A stretch of 36,938 bases of DNA from assembly GCA_026710085.1 (NCBI GenBank), contig JAPORT010000116.1, positions 15,770-52,707 of the forward strand, given 5' to 3'. A program made the position numbers and the translations under genes. The DNA is from Flavobacteriaceae bacterium. GTDB taxonomy: Bacteria > Bacteroidota > Bacteroidia > Flavobacteriales > Flavobacteriaceae. The notes under the pieces were generated by a model that saw only the letters and a list, made by a program, of their open reading frames with translations, was not told the DNA's origin and did not search any database. This document shows positions 7,635 to 16,499 of this stretch, in pieces. Position 1 is the stretch's first letter; every line of letters begins with the position of its first letter.

Positions 7635-8023
7635 TCAATAGTCGCTTTTCGGCTTGTCATTTTTTCTAGATAAAGCAGATTTTGCCTTGTCTTTTTCATC
7701 TAATGCATGGACTGTTTTTTTGCAGATATCATTCAAAGGCTTGATAAATAAGATCTTACAATTCATTTCCCCTTGATGACAATCAAAACTGTCTTTGACT
7801 TCTAATGTCTTGAACCATCGATCCCTTTTTTATAGAGGTTGTGGTTGGACCATCCGAATAAGTTATTTTGATGTTGATTGATTCTGCAAGATTGACATCA
7901 AAGCCAATAGCACAGAGAAGAAATCACTACATGAGTTTTGATTCTTTGAGACTTCCAAGGAAACGTGGGTAGAACTTTAATTCCAATTTCATCACCAAAA
8001 TGTAGTTCAATGATTTCCAAAAA
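7635..8023 (-). pseudogene. Frameshifted remnant of an unknown gene
   Basis: Three minus-strand reading frames join into one plausible protein: first FLEIIELHFGDEIGIKV through KTHVVISSLC, then (frameshift near 7905) AIGFDVNLAESINIKITYSD, then (frameshift in the A-run near 7830) RDRWFKTLEVKDSFDC to a charged KNDKPKSDY end at the TGA at 7635-7637. There is no start codon. The continuous protein-like text across the shifts indicates a decayed gene. The family was not recognised. It fills most of the 636-nt spacer before the nudix gene. Confidence 0.5.
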
Positions 8024-8075
8024 TCATAAAACACAGACAGCTATAGAGTTTGGAAATTCAAAAGACAAACTTCAG

Positions 8076-8693
8076 TTAGGAGGATTGAATGAGGTGATAA
8101 ATGGTTTGATACATTTTGACTTGAGGGATTTTTAATACATCTGATTTTGACTTCCATCGAACTTTTGTTATCTGTTCTTTAGTTTCAGGAATTAATGGTC
8201 CTTGATATTTTGTTTTCATTTGGTACCAATACACCACTTTTAAAAATTGTTTTCCATTTTCATTGTAGATGTATCGGCTGGTATTTAAAAGCTTCTTTAC
8301 CTTGAGATCCATAACGCCCGTTTCCTCTTTTACTTCTCGAACTGCTGCTTGAATCGGTGTTTCTCCATGATCTATTTTCCCTTTGGGGAGGTCCCATTTA
8401 TTTCTGCGATAGATTAATAAATTCTGATTCAACTTGTTTTTCACTAGTCCTCCAGCTGCTGTGACTTTGGGGAAAGTTTTTTCAAAACGAGAAATAAGAT
8501 GGGTTAGATTTTCATGGTAGAGAACTAATTCAGGAACATTCAAGCAGTTCACAAAGGACTGAAGTTTACTGAGCTTGATGGAATCTGCTTTGATATTGAT
8601 CCGTTTGGCTTTGGATTTCTTTTTTTGGGAGGTTAGGCAAACCAGAACATGGTCAAAAGAGACTGTGTATTTTTGAGTATGATTTGGGATCAA
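8076..8693 (-). CDS. Nudix hydrolase
   Basis: About 205 residues. The complete Nudix box GKIDHGETPIQAAVREVKEE followed by TGV matches GX5EX7REUXEEXGU, in the C-terminal half after AAGGLVKN and WDLPKG. The N-terminal 80 residues are the extension typical of the Bacteroidota nudix protein found next to pyrE. Nudix enzymes hydrolyse nucleoside diphosphate derivatives; the substrate cannot be told. There is no ATG in the N-terminal region: TTG at 8693 or 8708 are the only candidates, and 8693 fits the family length better. The 5' end overlaps the divergent pyrE start. Confidence 0.85.
   Translation of the reverse strand: MIPNHTQKYTVSFDHVLVCLTSQKKKSKAKRINIKADSIKLSKLQSFVNCLNVPELVLYHENLTHLISRFEKTFPKVTAAGGLVKNKLNQNLLIYRRNKWDLPKGKIDHGETPIQAAVREVKEETGVMDLKVKKLLNTSRYIYNENGKQFLKVVYWYQMKTKYQGPLIPETKEQITKVRWKSKSDVLKIPQVKMYQTIYHLIQSS
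8668..8675 (+). promoter_or_regulatory. -7 promoter element TATTTTTG of pyrE
   Basis: Exact TAnnTTTG match ending 3 nt before the pyrE ATG at 8679, implying a leaderless message. It lies inside the 5' end of the divergent nudix gene. Confidence 0.5.
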
Positions 8694-9299
8694 AAAATTG
8701 CGCGACAAGTTGCTAAATTACTCCTGCAAATAAATGCAATCCAACTGAATCTAAAGAAGCCATTTGTTTGGACTAGTGGCATCAAGTCACCAATCTATTG
8801 CAATAATCGATTGATCTTATCCTATCCTCACATTCGTCATCAAGTGACGTTATGGTTGGCTGAGGCTATCCAAAAAAAATATCAAAATCAATCATTTCAT
8901 ATTGCAGGAGTTGCCACGGGGGCTATTGGTATGGCAACTTTGGTTGCCCATCGATTAAACAAACCCTATTTCAATTTACAAGCTGAAAAAACGTTTCAAA
9001 GTAAAACCAATACTAAAACCCATTTGGTGGTGATTGAAGATTTGGTTAGCACGGGTAAAAGTAGTCTCGGAGCCATCAAAGGCATCGACTCTGTGTCCTA
9101 CAGTGTCAACGATATGTATTGTCTTTTTACTTATGGATTTGAAATTATGGTTCGAAAGTTTCAAGAACAAAACATCAAACTTCATTCCCTATGTGATTAT
9201 GAACATTTGATCGCGTATGCTCAAGAGATCAACAAGATCAATCAAAGCGAATTAAACAAGTTAGCCGCCTGGAGAAAAAATCCTACCACTTGGTGCTAG
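8679..9299 (+). CDS. pyrE: Orotate phosphoribosyltransferase
   Basis: A 206-residue enzyme that makes OMP from orotate and PRPP in pyrimidine synthesis. Visible are the substrate loop WTSGIKSPIYCNNR, GVATGAIGMATLVA and the PRPP-binding motif VVIEDLVSTGKSS. The ATG at 8679 (MIWDQKIARQ) is chosen over an upstream ATG at 8649 because of the family length and the promoter element immediately before it. It is divergent from and slightly overlapping the nudix gene, the usual arrangement in this phylum. It converges with birA, with only 16 nt between stops. Confidence 0.94.
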   Translation: MIWDQKIARQVAKLLLQINAIQLNLKKPFVWTSGIKSPIYCNNRLILSYPHIRHQVTLWLAEAIQKKYQNQSFHIAGVATGAIGMATLVAHRLNKPYFNLQAEKTFQSKTNTKTHLVVIEDLVSTGKSSLGAIKGIDSVSYSVNDMYCLFTYGFEIMVRKFQEQNIKLHSLCDYEHLIAYAQEINKINQSELNKLAAWRKNPTTWC

Positions 9300-9315
9300 A
9301 ATCTGTGTTATTGAC

Positions 9316-10053
9316 TCACGGAATGACTTTAACTTGATGATGTGGCACTAAGAGTTTTTGATGATTAATGCATTCAATGAGCAAATGACCATCCGCATTC
9401 AAACGACATAATTTACCACGAATTGATTTTCCTTCAACAATTAAAGTTTTCAAGTTTGATCGAGACCATAAACGATGGGAAAACTCTTCTAAAATGGAAT
9501 CGATGCGATCTTTTCGATAGTGCGTGCAATAATGATTGAAACATTCTAGAAAGCGGTGAAGAACGCTACTCAAATCAAATGATTTTCCTGTGACCATTTG
9601 CATCGAAGTCATCTTAATACCATCATAAGGTTGCCTGTTATTAACATTAATCCCTACTCCAATAATGGAACCGATTTTTCGTGAAGACTCAATTAAATTC
9701 TCAATTAAGAGACCAGATATTTTGCAATTATCTGCCATAATGTCATTACTCCATTTGATCTTTGTTTTTTCGATGCCAAATGTATTCAAGGTCTCGCAAA
9801 TAGCCAATGATGCCATGACATTAATGATGAAGTGTTGTGAAATGACAATCGATCCAAACTCTTTGTAAATACTGAATGTAAGGCTATTTCCAGAAGTTGA
9901 TAACCATGATTTATTCCCTTGACCTTTACCCTTGGTCTGATTTAGTGCCCAGACGACACAATCATTTAGGTTTTTAGTTTTTAAAGCCTTTTTCTTTAGG
10001 TAGTCATTGGTTGACTTTGTGGCACGGAGTTTGATTAATTGAAGGTGGCCCAT
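9316..10053 (-). CDS. birA: Biotin--[acetyl-CoA-carboxylase] ligase
   Basis: A 245-residue BPL/LplA-fold enzyme that activates biotin to biotinyl-AMP and attaches it to the carboxylase carrier protein. Visible are the ATP/biotin loop KGKGQGNKSW, the catalytic KWSNDIM and KISGLLIEN with the active-site Lys, and IIGVGINVN. It is the short form with no N-terminal DNA-binding domain, so no repressor role. The ATG at 10053 (MGHLQLIKLRATKSTND) matches the family start; a longer frame upstream runs into rsfS. Divergent from rsfS with a 50-nt spacer. Confidence 0.93.
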   Translation of the reverse strand: MGHLQLIKLRATKSTNDYLKKKALKTKNLNDCVVWALNQTKGKGQGNKSWLSTSGNSLTFSIYKEFGSIVISQHFIINVMASLAICETLNTFGIEKTKIKWSNDIMADNCKISGLLIENLIESSRKIGSIIGVGINVNNRQPYDGIKMTSMQMVTGKSFDLSSVLHRFLECFNHYCTHYRKDRIDSILEEFSHRLWSRSNLKTLIVEGKSIRGKLCRLNADGHLLIECINHQKLLVPHHQVKVIP

Positions 10054-10103
10054 TTTAACAGCAAATATCGAAGAAAGAAAACATCTCAAATCTTGGTCAA
10101 GAA

Positions 10104-10499
10104 ATGAATGACCAGCAATTAGTTTTACAAAATGAACTAATTTCAACAATAATCGAAGCAATTGATGAAATCAAGGGCTCGGATGTTATACTTTTGGACT
10201 TTAGAAAAATTGATAATGCCCCATGTCGTTATTTTATCGTTTGTAATGGCACATCAACCACTCATGTACGAGCTCTTGAATCGGCTATCTACAGACGATG
10301 TAAGAAAAAATGCACGCAACGTCCCTATGATGTTGAAGGGCGTGAAAATGCTCAATGGGTCTTGATGGATTATATTGATGTTGTGGTGCATTTGTTTCAA
10401 AAAGAAATTAGAGAATTTTATGATTTAGAAGGACTTTGGGGTGATGCAAAAAGCATCACGTTGTCGTCTAGTGTTCAATATGGAGAAAAAACAAAATAA
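10104..10499 (+). CDS. rsfS: Ribosome silencing factor RsfS
   Basis: A 131-residue protein with the family core GSDVILLDFRKIDNAPCRYF and the end block WVLMDYIDVVVHLFQKEIRE followed by FYDLEGLWGDA. RsfS binds uL14 on the large subunit and blocks joining of the subunits when nutrients are short. It ends 20 nt inside the ftsH gene, which points to translational coupling. The birA-rsfS-ftsH order is typical of the phylum. Confidence 0.95.
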   Translation: MNDQQLVLQNELISTIIEAIDEIKGSDVILLDFRKIDNAPCRYFIVCNGTSTTHVRALESAIYRRCKKKCTQRPYDVEGRENAQWVLMDYIDVVVHLFQKEIREFYDLEGLWGDAKSITLSSSVQYGEKTK

Positions 10500-12519
10500 A
10501 AAACCGTCGCAAAATCCAAAAAAAACCAAACCAAGTGTCTATTGGTTTTATGGTGTGATTTTGGTCATTCTTTTAGGAATTGGATTATTTGGAAACAGAT
10601 CCAATTGGCAAAACCTATCAAAAATTGATAACACCACATTCGAGCGGTATTTGTATGCTGGCGATGTTAGTGAGGTCAATATCATTAGAAATAAATCGAG
10701 AGTCAATGTTACGCTGACCCAAGAAGCACTTAATAAAAGCGAACATTTAAATTTAAATGAAAGAGGCCTGTTGGGAAGCCGAACCAAAGGACCACATTAT
10801 GAATTTGAAGTGGGTAGTTTGGATCGATTTGAAGAAAAGTTAGAAGCTGCATTAAATGAGGGAATTCAATTTAAAATACAATTTAGTACGGTCGAAACCC
10901 GTTGGTATTCTTATTTTTTAAATTTTCTTCCATTCATCATATTCATTATCATATGGATTTATATTCTTCGTCGGATGTCCTCTTCATCAGGCGGAAGTCC
11001 AGCTTCTCATTTATTCAATATCGGACGATCTAAAGCGCGTCTTTTTGATCAAAATACGGAAGTCAAAGCATCCTTTAAAGATGTCGCTGGACTTCAAGGA
11101 GCTAAAGAAGAAGTTCAAGAAATTGTTGACTTTCTTAAAAATCCTTCCAAATACACGGCACTTGGGGGTAAAATACCTAAAGGAGCATTGTTGATTGGAG
11201 CTCCAGGGACAGGAAAAACGTTACTTGCTAAAGCAGTTGCTGGAGAAGCAAAAGTTCCGTTTTTCTCACTTTCGGGATCTGATTTTGTTGAAATGTTTGT
11301 GGGTGTCGGTGCTTCTCGAGTCCGAGATTTGTTCAGTAAGGCAAAAGAAAAATCGCCAGCTATTATTTTTATTGATGAAATCGACGCCATTGGCCGAGCG
11401 AGGGGTCGAAACTCCATCACGGGAACCAATGATGAACGGGAAAATACATTGAATCAGTTGCTCACAGAAATGGATGGCTTTGACACAGACACCAATGTGA
11501 TTGTTTTAGCAGCTACCAATAGAGCTGATGTATTGGATAAAGCATTGATGCGTGCTGGACGTTTTGATCGACAAATATTTGTGGATTTACCCGATTTACG
11601 TGAGCGAAAAGAAATCTTTAAAGTTCATTTAAAGCCGATTAAAGTCAATCGAGGTTTGGATCTTGATTTTTTATCCAGACAGACACCTGGGTTTTCTGGT
11701 GCTGATATTGCGAATGTTTGTAATGAAGCAGCTCTCATAGCTGCAAGAAAAAAAAGAAAATCGGTCAGTAAGCAAGATTTCTTAGATGCTGTTGATCGTA
11801 TTGTTGGTGGTCTTGAAAAGAAAAATAAAATCATCACGCAAGAAGAAAAAAAGACCATTGCCTATCATGAATCCGGACATGCCATTGTCAGTTGGCTTTT
11901 GGAATTTGCGGCTCCTTTAGTCAAAGTGACCATTGTTCCAAGGGGACAATCTTTGGGAGCTGCTTGGTATTTACCTGAAGAACGTCAGATTGTCCATACC
12001 GACCAGATTCTCGATGAAATGTGTGCTGCTTTAGGAGGACGTGCTGCAGAAGACATCGTATTTAATAAAATATCCACAGGAGCTCTAAGTGATTTACAAA
12101 AAGTAACCTCTCAAGCGCGAGCTATTGTATCCGTTTATGGAATGAATGCCGCTGTGGGGAACATCACGTATTACGATCCTCAAACCCAAACCGATTATAA
12201 TTTCACCAAACCATATTCAGAAGAAACGGCTCGAATCATCGATAAAGAAATTTCTAAAATCGTTGAAAAACAATATCAAAGAGCCAAACAAATACTTTCG
12301 AAGTATCGAGAAAAATTATCTCAATTGGCGGCACGTTTGCTTGAAAAAGAAGTTATCTTCAAAGATGATTTAGAAAATATTTTAGGCAAAAGGCCTCATA
12401 TGACTCAAGAAGAAAAGATTGAAGCTCAAAAGAAAGAAGAAGAAAAGCGAAAAAAGTCAAATGGGCTCCCAACTTCTAAACCCAAAGTCAAAAAGGAACC
12501 TCAAAAAGTAGAAGAATAG
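10480..12519 (+). CDS. ftsH: ATP-dependent zinc metalloprotease FtsH
   Basis: A 679-residue membrane-bound AAA protease that degrades misfolded membrane proteins and regulators. A first transmembrane helix lies at about 21-36, a periplasmic domain follows, and a second helix sits near 145-163. Walker A GAPGTGKT is at 240-247 and Walker B IIFIDEID has its Asp at 299. The arginine-finger region is [10 protein letters not shown], and the zinc site HESGH is at 463-467, with a third-ligand region near [11 protein letters not shown]. The C-terminal tail is Lys/Glu-rich. The ATG at 10480 is preferred over one 39 nt upstream because the residues from MEKKQNKK fit the family. It overlaps rsfS by 20 nt. 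Confidence 0.97.
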   Translation: MEKKQNKKPSQNPKKTKPSVYWFYGVILVILLGIGLFGNRSNWQNLSKIDNTTFERYLYAGDVSEVNIIRNKSRVNVTLTQEALNKSEHLNLNERGLLGSRTKGPHYEFEVGSLDRFEEKLEAALNEGIQFKIQFSTVETRWYSYFLNFLPFIIFIIIWIYILRRMSSSSGGSPASHLFNIGRSKARLFDQNTEVKASFKDVAGLQGAKEEVQEIVDFLKNPSKYTALGGKIPKGALLIGAPGTGKTLLAKAVAGEAKVPFFSLSGSDFVEMFVGVGASRVRDLFSKAKEKSPAIIFIDEIDAIGRARGRNSITGTNDERENTLNQLLTEMDGFDTDTNVIVLAATNRADVLDKALMRAGRFDRQIFVDLPDLRERKEIFKVHLKPIKVNRGLDLDFLSRQTPGFSGADIANVCNEAALIAARKKRKSVSKQDFLDAVDRIVGGLEKKNKIITQEEKKTIAYHESGHAIVSWLLEFAAPLVKVTIVPRGQSLGAAWYLPEERQIVHTDQILDEMCAALGGRAAEDIVFNKISTGALSDLQKVTSQARAIVSVYGMNAAVGNITYYDPQTQTDYNFTKPYSEETARIIDKEISKIVEKQYQRAKQILSKYREKLSQLAARLLEKEVIFKDDLENILGKRPHMTQEEKIEAQKKEEEKRKKSNGLPTSKPKVKKEPQKVEE

Positions 12520-12903
12520 TCCAAAGGTTTTTTTGAGTCCAACCAAAGTTTTCTTTGATTTAGGGCAACGATTTTTTCAAGTTAGATTCTGAAAGTTTAA
12601 ATCCTAATCAGCAGATTTCCGAGCAACTGTTCTATGGGAAGTCGTTAACAAAAGGGGAAAAAGACAAGTCCATAGAAGAAACCAGTATGAGCCAATTGAT
12701 CTAAGAATAAGGTTTCAAAAGTCTTTCATAGTAAAAACAGAATGGTGGGCTAGACATGAAACATACAGATGAAATAACATCAATCGTTATTTTTATTGAA
12801 GTTTAATAAAATCTTAATTTAGTAAAAACCCTAAAAGACAACCTTAACCCCATTTTGTCATCAACAATGGAGTTTTGTGATGCACCATAGTGATTCGGTA
12901 TCT
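12520..12903. other. Spacer between ftsH and cdsA, possible remnant
   Basis: No intact gene. On the plus strand 12564-12704 is open for 46 codons between a TAG and a TAA, reading GNDFFKLDSESLNPNQQ then ISEQLFYGKSLTKGEKDK, with no start codon. In many relatives a LUD-domain gene lies between ftsH and cdsA (from memory), so this may be the site of its loss, but the peptide cannot be assigned to it. Confidence 0.3.
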
Positions 12904-13692
12904 ATGAGAAAATTATTGACGAGAAGTGTTTTTGGCCTTCTCTATGGACTGATTATTTCGGGGTCTCTATTATTATCTGACATTGCCTTTGCCTTCATTG
13001 TTTTGATGCTTGGAACGTTTGCCTTAACGGAGTTCCACAAACTAATCGATTACTTTTCTGTTCTTCCAGCTGGTGGATTGGCCATCGTCTTATACTTTGA
13101 TTACATCAATCAAATAAAGCCATCAACCGTAGAGATCATTTTGATATTAATCTTATTGGTCCATCTTGGATTATTCTTTTTTTTGTTGCGTGGCAAGAGT
13201 TTTAAATTTTTCCCATTGTTTAAGTTATTGATTAGTACTTTTTATGTTGCGGCTCCTTGTTTTTTGTTGTCTTTAAGCACAGATTTGAATCAAAAACTGG
13301 GATCTTTATTGACGCTTTCTTTTTTAATGTTGGTTTGGATTAATGACTCCGCAGCCTATTTGATGGGGTCCACTTTTGGCAAAAGAAAATTATCGGTTAA
13401 CATTTCTCCTAATAAAACGTGGGAAGGAACGATAGGTGGCTTTACTTTAACTGTTTTGGCTGGACTCATAGCGTATCATTTTCAATCTGAATACCCCCTT
13501 TGGTTTGTGCTCATTATCGCTGCGATCATTTCAGTTTTGGCTACTCTCGGAGATTTAATCGCTTCTAAGTTTAAACGTTTAGCTGAAGTCAAGGATAGCG
13601 GCAATATATTGCCTGGTCATGGAGGGATTTACGATCGAATGGATAGCACCCTATTCAGCATCACTTATGTGTATTTGATTTTAATGGTTTAA
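12904..13692 (+). CDS. cdsA: Phosphatidate cytidylyltransferase
   Basis: A 262-residue polytopic inner-membrane enzyme that makes CDP-diacylglycerol from phosphatidate and CTP. The family signature is complete near the C-terminus: SKFKRLAEVKDSGNILPG followed by HGGIYDRMD. NKTWEGTIGG is also conserved. About seven hydrophobic helices are visible. The ATG at 12904 (MRKLLTRSVFG) fits the family; ATG 12880 or GTG 12877 would add 8-9 residues. psd follows after 2 nt, so CDP-diacylglycerol synthesis and phosphatidylethanolamine formation are expressed together. Confidence 0.93.
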   Translation: MRKLLTRSVFGLLYGLIISGSLLLSDIAFAFIVLMLGTFALTEFHKLIDYFSVLPAGGLAIVLYFDYINQIKPSTVEIILILILLVHLGLFFFLLRGKSFKFFPLFKLLISTFYVAAPCFLLSLSTDLNQKLGSLLTLSFLMLVWINDSAAYLMGSTFGKRKLSVNISPNKTWEGTIGGFTLTVLAGLIAYHFQSEYPLWFVLIIAAIISVLATLGDLIASKFKRLAEVKDSGNILPGHGGIYDRMDSTLFSITYVYLILMV

Positions 13693-13694
13693 TC

Positions 13695-14360
13695 ATGTTT
13701 CATAAAGAAGGACAATGGACTATCCTTTGGAGTTTTTTGATTGTAACTACTGTAGTATTATTGGTTGAAAATCTGGTTGTTCATTATTGGGTTCAAGTAT
13801 TCATTCAACTACCCCTATTGATTTTTTTAGGTCTCATTCTTTGGTTTTTTAGAAATCCAAAACGTCCATTACCTTCTCTTGAATCCAGTCAAATCATTGC
13901 TCCTTGTGATGGAAAAGTGGTCGCTATCCAAAATGTTTTAGAGTCTCAGTATTTTAATCAGGAAAGGATTCAGGTTTCGATTTTTTTATCGCCATTCAAT
14001 GTTCATGTGACGCGTTATCCCATTAGTGGAAAAATCATCGATTCAAAACATCATAAAGGAAAATACTTGGTGGCTTGGCATCCAAAGTCATCGCTTGAAA
14101 ATGAACGAACGGCTGTGGTTATAGAAAATCAACAGATGGGAAAAATTCTTTATTGTCAAATTGCTGGATTTGTAGCTCGTCGGATTGTCAATTATGCTCA
14201 AGTCAATCAACAAGTGATTCAAGGGGCTGATTCAGGCTTCATCAAATTTGGTTCTCGAGTTGATCTTTATTTACCTTTAGATGTTGAGTTGAATGTAAAA
14301 GTTGGTCAAAAGGTCAAAGGGAACATCCATAGGATAGCTAAAAAACAAGTGGGGTTATGA
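13695..14360 (+). CDS. psd: Phosphatidylserine decarboxylase (short type)
   Basis: A 221-residue proenzyme that makes phosphatidylethanolamine from phosphatidylserine. Two hydrophobic segments at the N-terminus (about 9-29 and 32-52) anchor it in the membrane. The core has APCDGKVV, FLSPFNVHVTRYP and HPKSSLENERTAVVI. The self-cleavage site is Gly-Ser in KFGSRVDLYLP, with Ser187 becoming the pyruvoyl group. This matches the short archaeal-type family common in Bacteroidota. It lies 2 nt after cdsA. Confidence 0.94.
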   Translation: MFHKEGQWTILWSFLIVTTVVLLVENLVVHYWVQVFIQLPLLIFLGLILWFFRNPKRPLPSLESSQIIAPCDGKVVAIQNVLESQYFNQERIQVSIFLSPFNVHVTRYPISGKIIDSKHHKGKYLVAWHPKSSLENERTAVVIENQQMGKILYCQIAGFVARRIVNYAQVNQQVIQGADSGFIKFGSRVDLYLPLDVELNVKVGQKVKGNIHRIAKKQVGL

Positions 14361-14469
14361 ATATCCGACCTCTTTATTCTTCAACCGTTACAAAATGGAA
14401 TATACGGCCCCATGATTTTTATGTAAGAATTGTAGATTGAGCTTCAGAATTGATGGAATATTACCAATC

Positions 14470-14766
14470 TTAACCAAAAGAAATTTTTTGATCATACCAA
14501 TTAAGTGTATTAAAATGGGGAAATCTTTTCTGAGCTAATACAAAATCTTTTTGATTATTGGTTACAAGAGGTAGGTTTTGTTCAATTGCTGAAGATGCTA
14601 TGAGTATATCAAAGTGATCAACATCTTTTTTATTGATACCCATACGAATCACCTCTCTGTATAATTCCAAGTATATGTTTGATCCTACATCAGTCAGTTC
14701 TAGAATTGATAAGTTCTCTCTAAAATTGATATATGTTTCATACCTTAAATTATTCTCTTTAAAATG
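14470..14766 (-). pseudogene. vapC: VapC-like PIN toxin, C-terminal half cut off by IS1595
   Basis: The C-terminal half of a PIN-domain toxin. It carries the conserved DHFDILIASSAIEQNLPLVT and NNQKDF blocks with the acidic residues of the PIN active site (D and the later TNN..DF), then a FNTLNWYD tail. The gene reads on the minus strand and is interrupted at 14766 by an IS1595-family element. Its other half is at 15989-16149. Removing the element and one copy of the 8-bp target duplication (14759-14766) restores a 450-nt frame of 149 residues. PIN toxins are RNases, usually kept in check by the upstream antitoxin (16173-16499). Confidence 0.88.
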
Positions 14767-14823
14767 GGAAATTATACGCTTATTTTGACATAAGTTTATA
14801 TCTTGTGGCTGAAAATTGACGTT

Positions 14824-15756
14824 ATGAGTCAGCACTTATCGATTATTGATATCATTCATCTGTTTCCGAATGAACAAAAGTCCATGGAATGGATCGAACG
14901 CTGCCGATGGGGCGATACGGTATCCTGTCCCCGATGTGGTTCTGGTGAGATCACTGAGACAACGAATCGAAAGCCACAGCCTTATTGGTGCCAACCCTGT
15001 CGCCAATATTTTAGTGTTCGTACGGGAACATTCATGGAAAAATCATCGATACCATTGCAAAAATGGCTCATCGGCATCTACTTGTTTCTCAGCCAACCCA
15101 AGGGTTATGCCAGTACCGTTATGGCCAAGGAGCTTGGGGTGAGACAAGCCACGGCTTGGTTGATGAAAAAACGGATGCAAGCCGTGTGTTTGACGGTTTT
15201 GAATCAGTTTAGTGGAACCGTCGAAATCGATGAAACCTATATGGGAGGACAACGTAAGAATAGGTCCAAACATCAGCGGATGTTGTTGTTTGGCTTGGGG
15301 AGAGGAAGTTCTGGCCAATTTCCTGTTATTGGGGCATTGCACCGAGAAACGAACCAAATCATCGCCAAAGCCGTCGATCACACCGATCAAGAAACGATGC
15401 ATGCCTTCATCCATGAACAGACAACACAAGAGGCGGTGATCGACACCGATGAAGCCCGTTGCTATCGAGGCATGAATAGGAATCATAGCGTCGTTTGCCA
15501 TAGTCGACGAGAGTTTGTCGATGGAACGATTCACACCAACGGCATCGAATCCTTTTGGGCTAGAGTGAAGCGATCTTATAAAGGCACTCATCATTGGTGG
15601 AGTCGCCAACATTGACAGAGTTACCTCCATGAACTGACATGGAAACATCATCACAAGGGGAAAACGTTACTGGATCAAATGGGGCTTCTGATGTGTCAGA
15701 CCACAGCACATCGGACAGATCAACCATCGATGGGAAAGCCAAAAGAAAAAAAATAA
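14824..15756 (+). pseudogene. IS1595-family (ISXO2-like) transposase with premature stop
   Basis: The frame opens at ATG 14824 (MSQHLSIIDIIHLFP). A zinc ribbon (CPRCGSG...WCQPCRQYFSVRTGTFM) is followed by a helical region and the DDE-type catalytic core: EIDETYMGG, AVIDTDEARCYRG and NGIESFWARVKRSYKGTHHWW. A TGA at 15613-15615 stops the frame just after the core (WSRQH), while the same frame continues for 46 codons (QSYLHELTWKHH...) to TAA 15756, as in full-length relatives. The catalytic residues precede the stop, so partial activity cannot be excluded. Confidence 0.85.
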
Positions 15757-15798
15757 TAAACGCTTAAGAACCTATCAATTGATGGGGTTCATCTCATA

Positions 15799-15975
15799 AT
15801 GGTTACTTTTGAGGTACAGAACAAAAGGCTCCATGAAAAACGACCACACGAACACTTACCAAAAAACGATATTCCCGTACACCTGCATTTAATGGCGGCT
15901 GCGATGATACGACTAGGGACCAAAACATCACCAAAAACAGCTAAACCGAGGCCGAATAAACCTTTGTCAAAATAA
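15799..15975 (+). CDS. Small basic passenger ORF in the IS1595 element
   Basis: A 58-residue open frame inside the element, 42 nt after the transposase frame. It starts MVTFEVQNKRLHEKRPHEHL, passes a short helix-like MAAAMIRLG and ends in a Lys/Pro-rich tail. The stop codon lies within the right inverted repeat. The protein is strongly basic and the region keeps the element's higher G+C. No family was recognised. It may be chance; presence in related elements would decide. Confidence 0.3.
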   Translation: MVTFEVQNKRLHEKRPHEHLPKNDIPVHLHLMAAAMIRLGTKTSPKTAKPRPNKPLSK

Positions 15976-15988
15976 GCGTATAATTCCC

Positions 15989-16149
15989 TTAAAATGAAAC
16001 CCTCTTAAGATTTCTAAATCTACGAACCTACTTATAAAAACTTCACCACTCAAACTTATAAAATTATTGATGTTTGTGGTGACCAACTCCTTATTATTTA
16101 AGTAATAAATGATGATATTAGTATCTAGACATACTTTAGTAAAACCCAT
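15989..16149 (-). pseudogene. vapC: VapC-like PIN toxin, N-terminal half
   Basis: The N-terminal half of the PIN toxin, ATG at 16149: MGFTKVCLDTNIIIYYLNN contains the first active-site Asp in the DTNI motif, and FISRFVDLEILRG follows. The native frame runs into the IS element at 15988 and stops soon after. It continues in frame at 14758 once the element is removed. The start is 23 nt after the antitoxin stop. Confidence 0.88.
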
Positions 16150-16172
16150 TAAAGTGTTATGAATTATAGAAA

Positions 16173-16499
16173 TTAATGAGATGAAGCATGATAGAGAAAC
16201 TCTTCAATCTCTTCATCAGTCATGTTTAGGCTTCCCCCGAATGACTTAAACTTTTCTATATTTCTTTTGTTTCTTTTCTTTTCCAACTTTGTAAGTTCTG
16301 TAGACAATAATTTTAATTCTTCTTTAGGCAATTGCGATACCCTATCGATTATTTTTATTAGAGGGACTGGAGCATCAATCATGCGCTTTAAAATTTCTCC
16401 TCTGATTTTATCATTATCTGTTGCTTGGGCTAATGTTGAATGGTTAGAACTTACATCAACTTTAGATTTTTCAATAGTTTGAGTCGTTGTTTTTCCCAT
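16173..16499 (-). CDS. Antitoxin of the VapBC-like module
   Basis: A 108-residue protein directly upstream of the PIN toxin. The middle part (LIKIIDRVSQLPKEELKLL) resembles the DUF2281-like helical region. The C-terminus (FKSFGGSLNMTDEEIEEF) resembles the toxin-binding tails of many Bacteroidota antitoxins. The N-terminus is polar. The antitoxin role is inferred from position, size and tail. Because the toxin is interrupted, this gene may now be free of selection or act only as an orphan antitoxin. Confidence 0.7.
   Translation of the reverse strand: MGKTTTQTIEKSKVDVSSNHSTLAQATDNDKIRGEILKRMIDAPVPLIKIIDRVSQLPKEELKLLSTELTKLEKKRNKRNIEKFKSFGGSLNMTDEEIEEFLYHASSH

Larger units (their letters stand above)
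14767..15988 (+). mobile_element. IS1595-family insertion sequence
   Basis: A 1222-bp element. The terminal inverted repeats are 24 bp with one mismatch: left 14767-14790 (GGAAATTATACGCTTATTTT...), right 15965-15988 (GGGAATTATACGCTTATTTT... when reverse-complemented). It is flanked by an 8-bp direct repeat TTAAAATG (14759-14766 and 15989-15996), the duplication size known for the IS1595 family. It contains a transposase gene with one premature stop and a second small open frame. Its base composition is visibly richer in G+C than the flanking genes, suggesting recent arrival. Confidence 0.93.

Noticed and set aside
15043-15654. 203-codon minus-strand frame inside the IS1595 transposase
   Set aside because: Mirror of the transposase frame in G+C-richer DNA; no domain, and the sense strand carries the zinc ribbon and DDE motifs.
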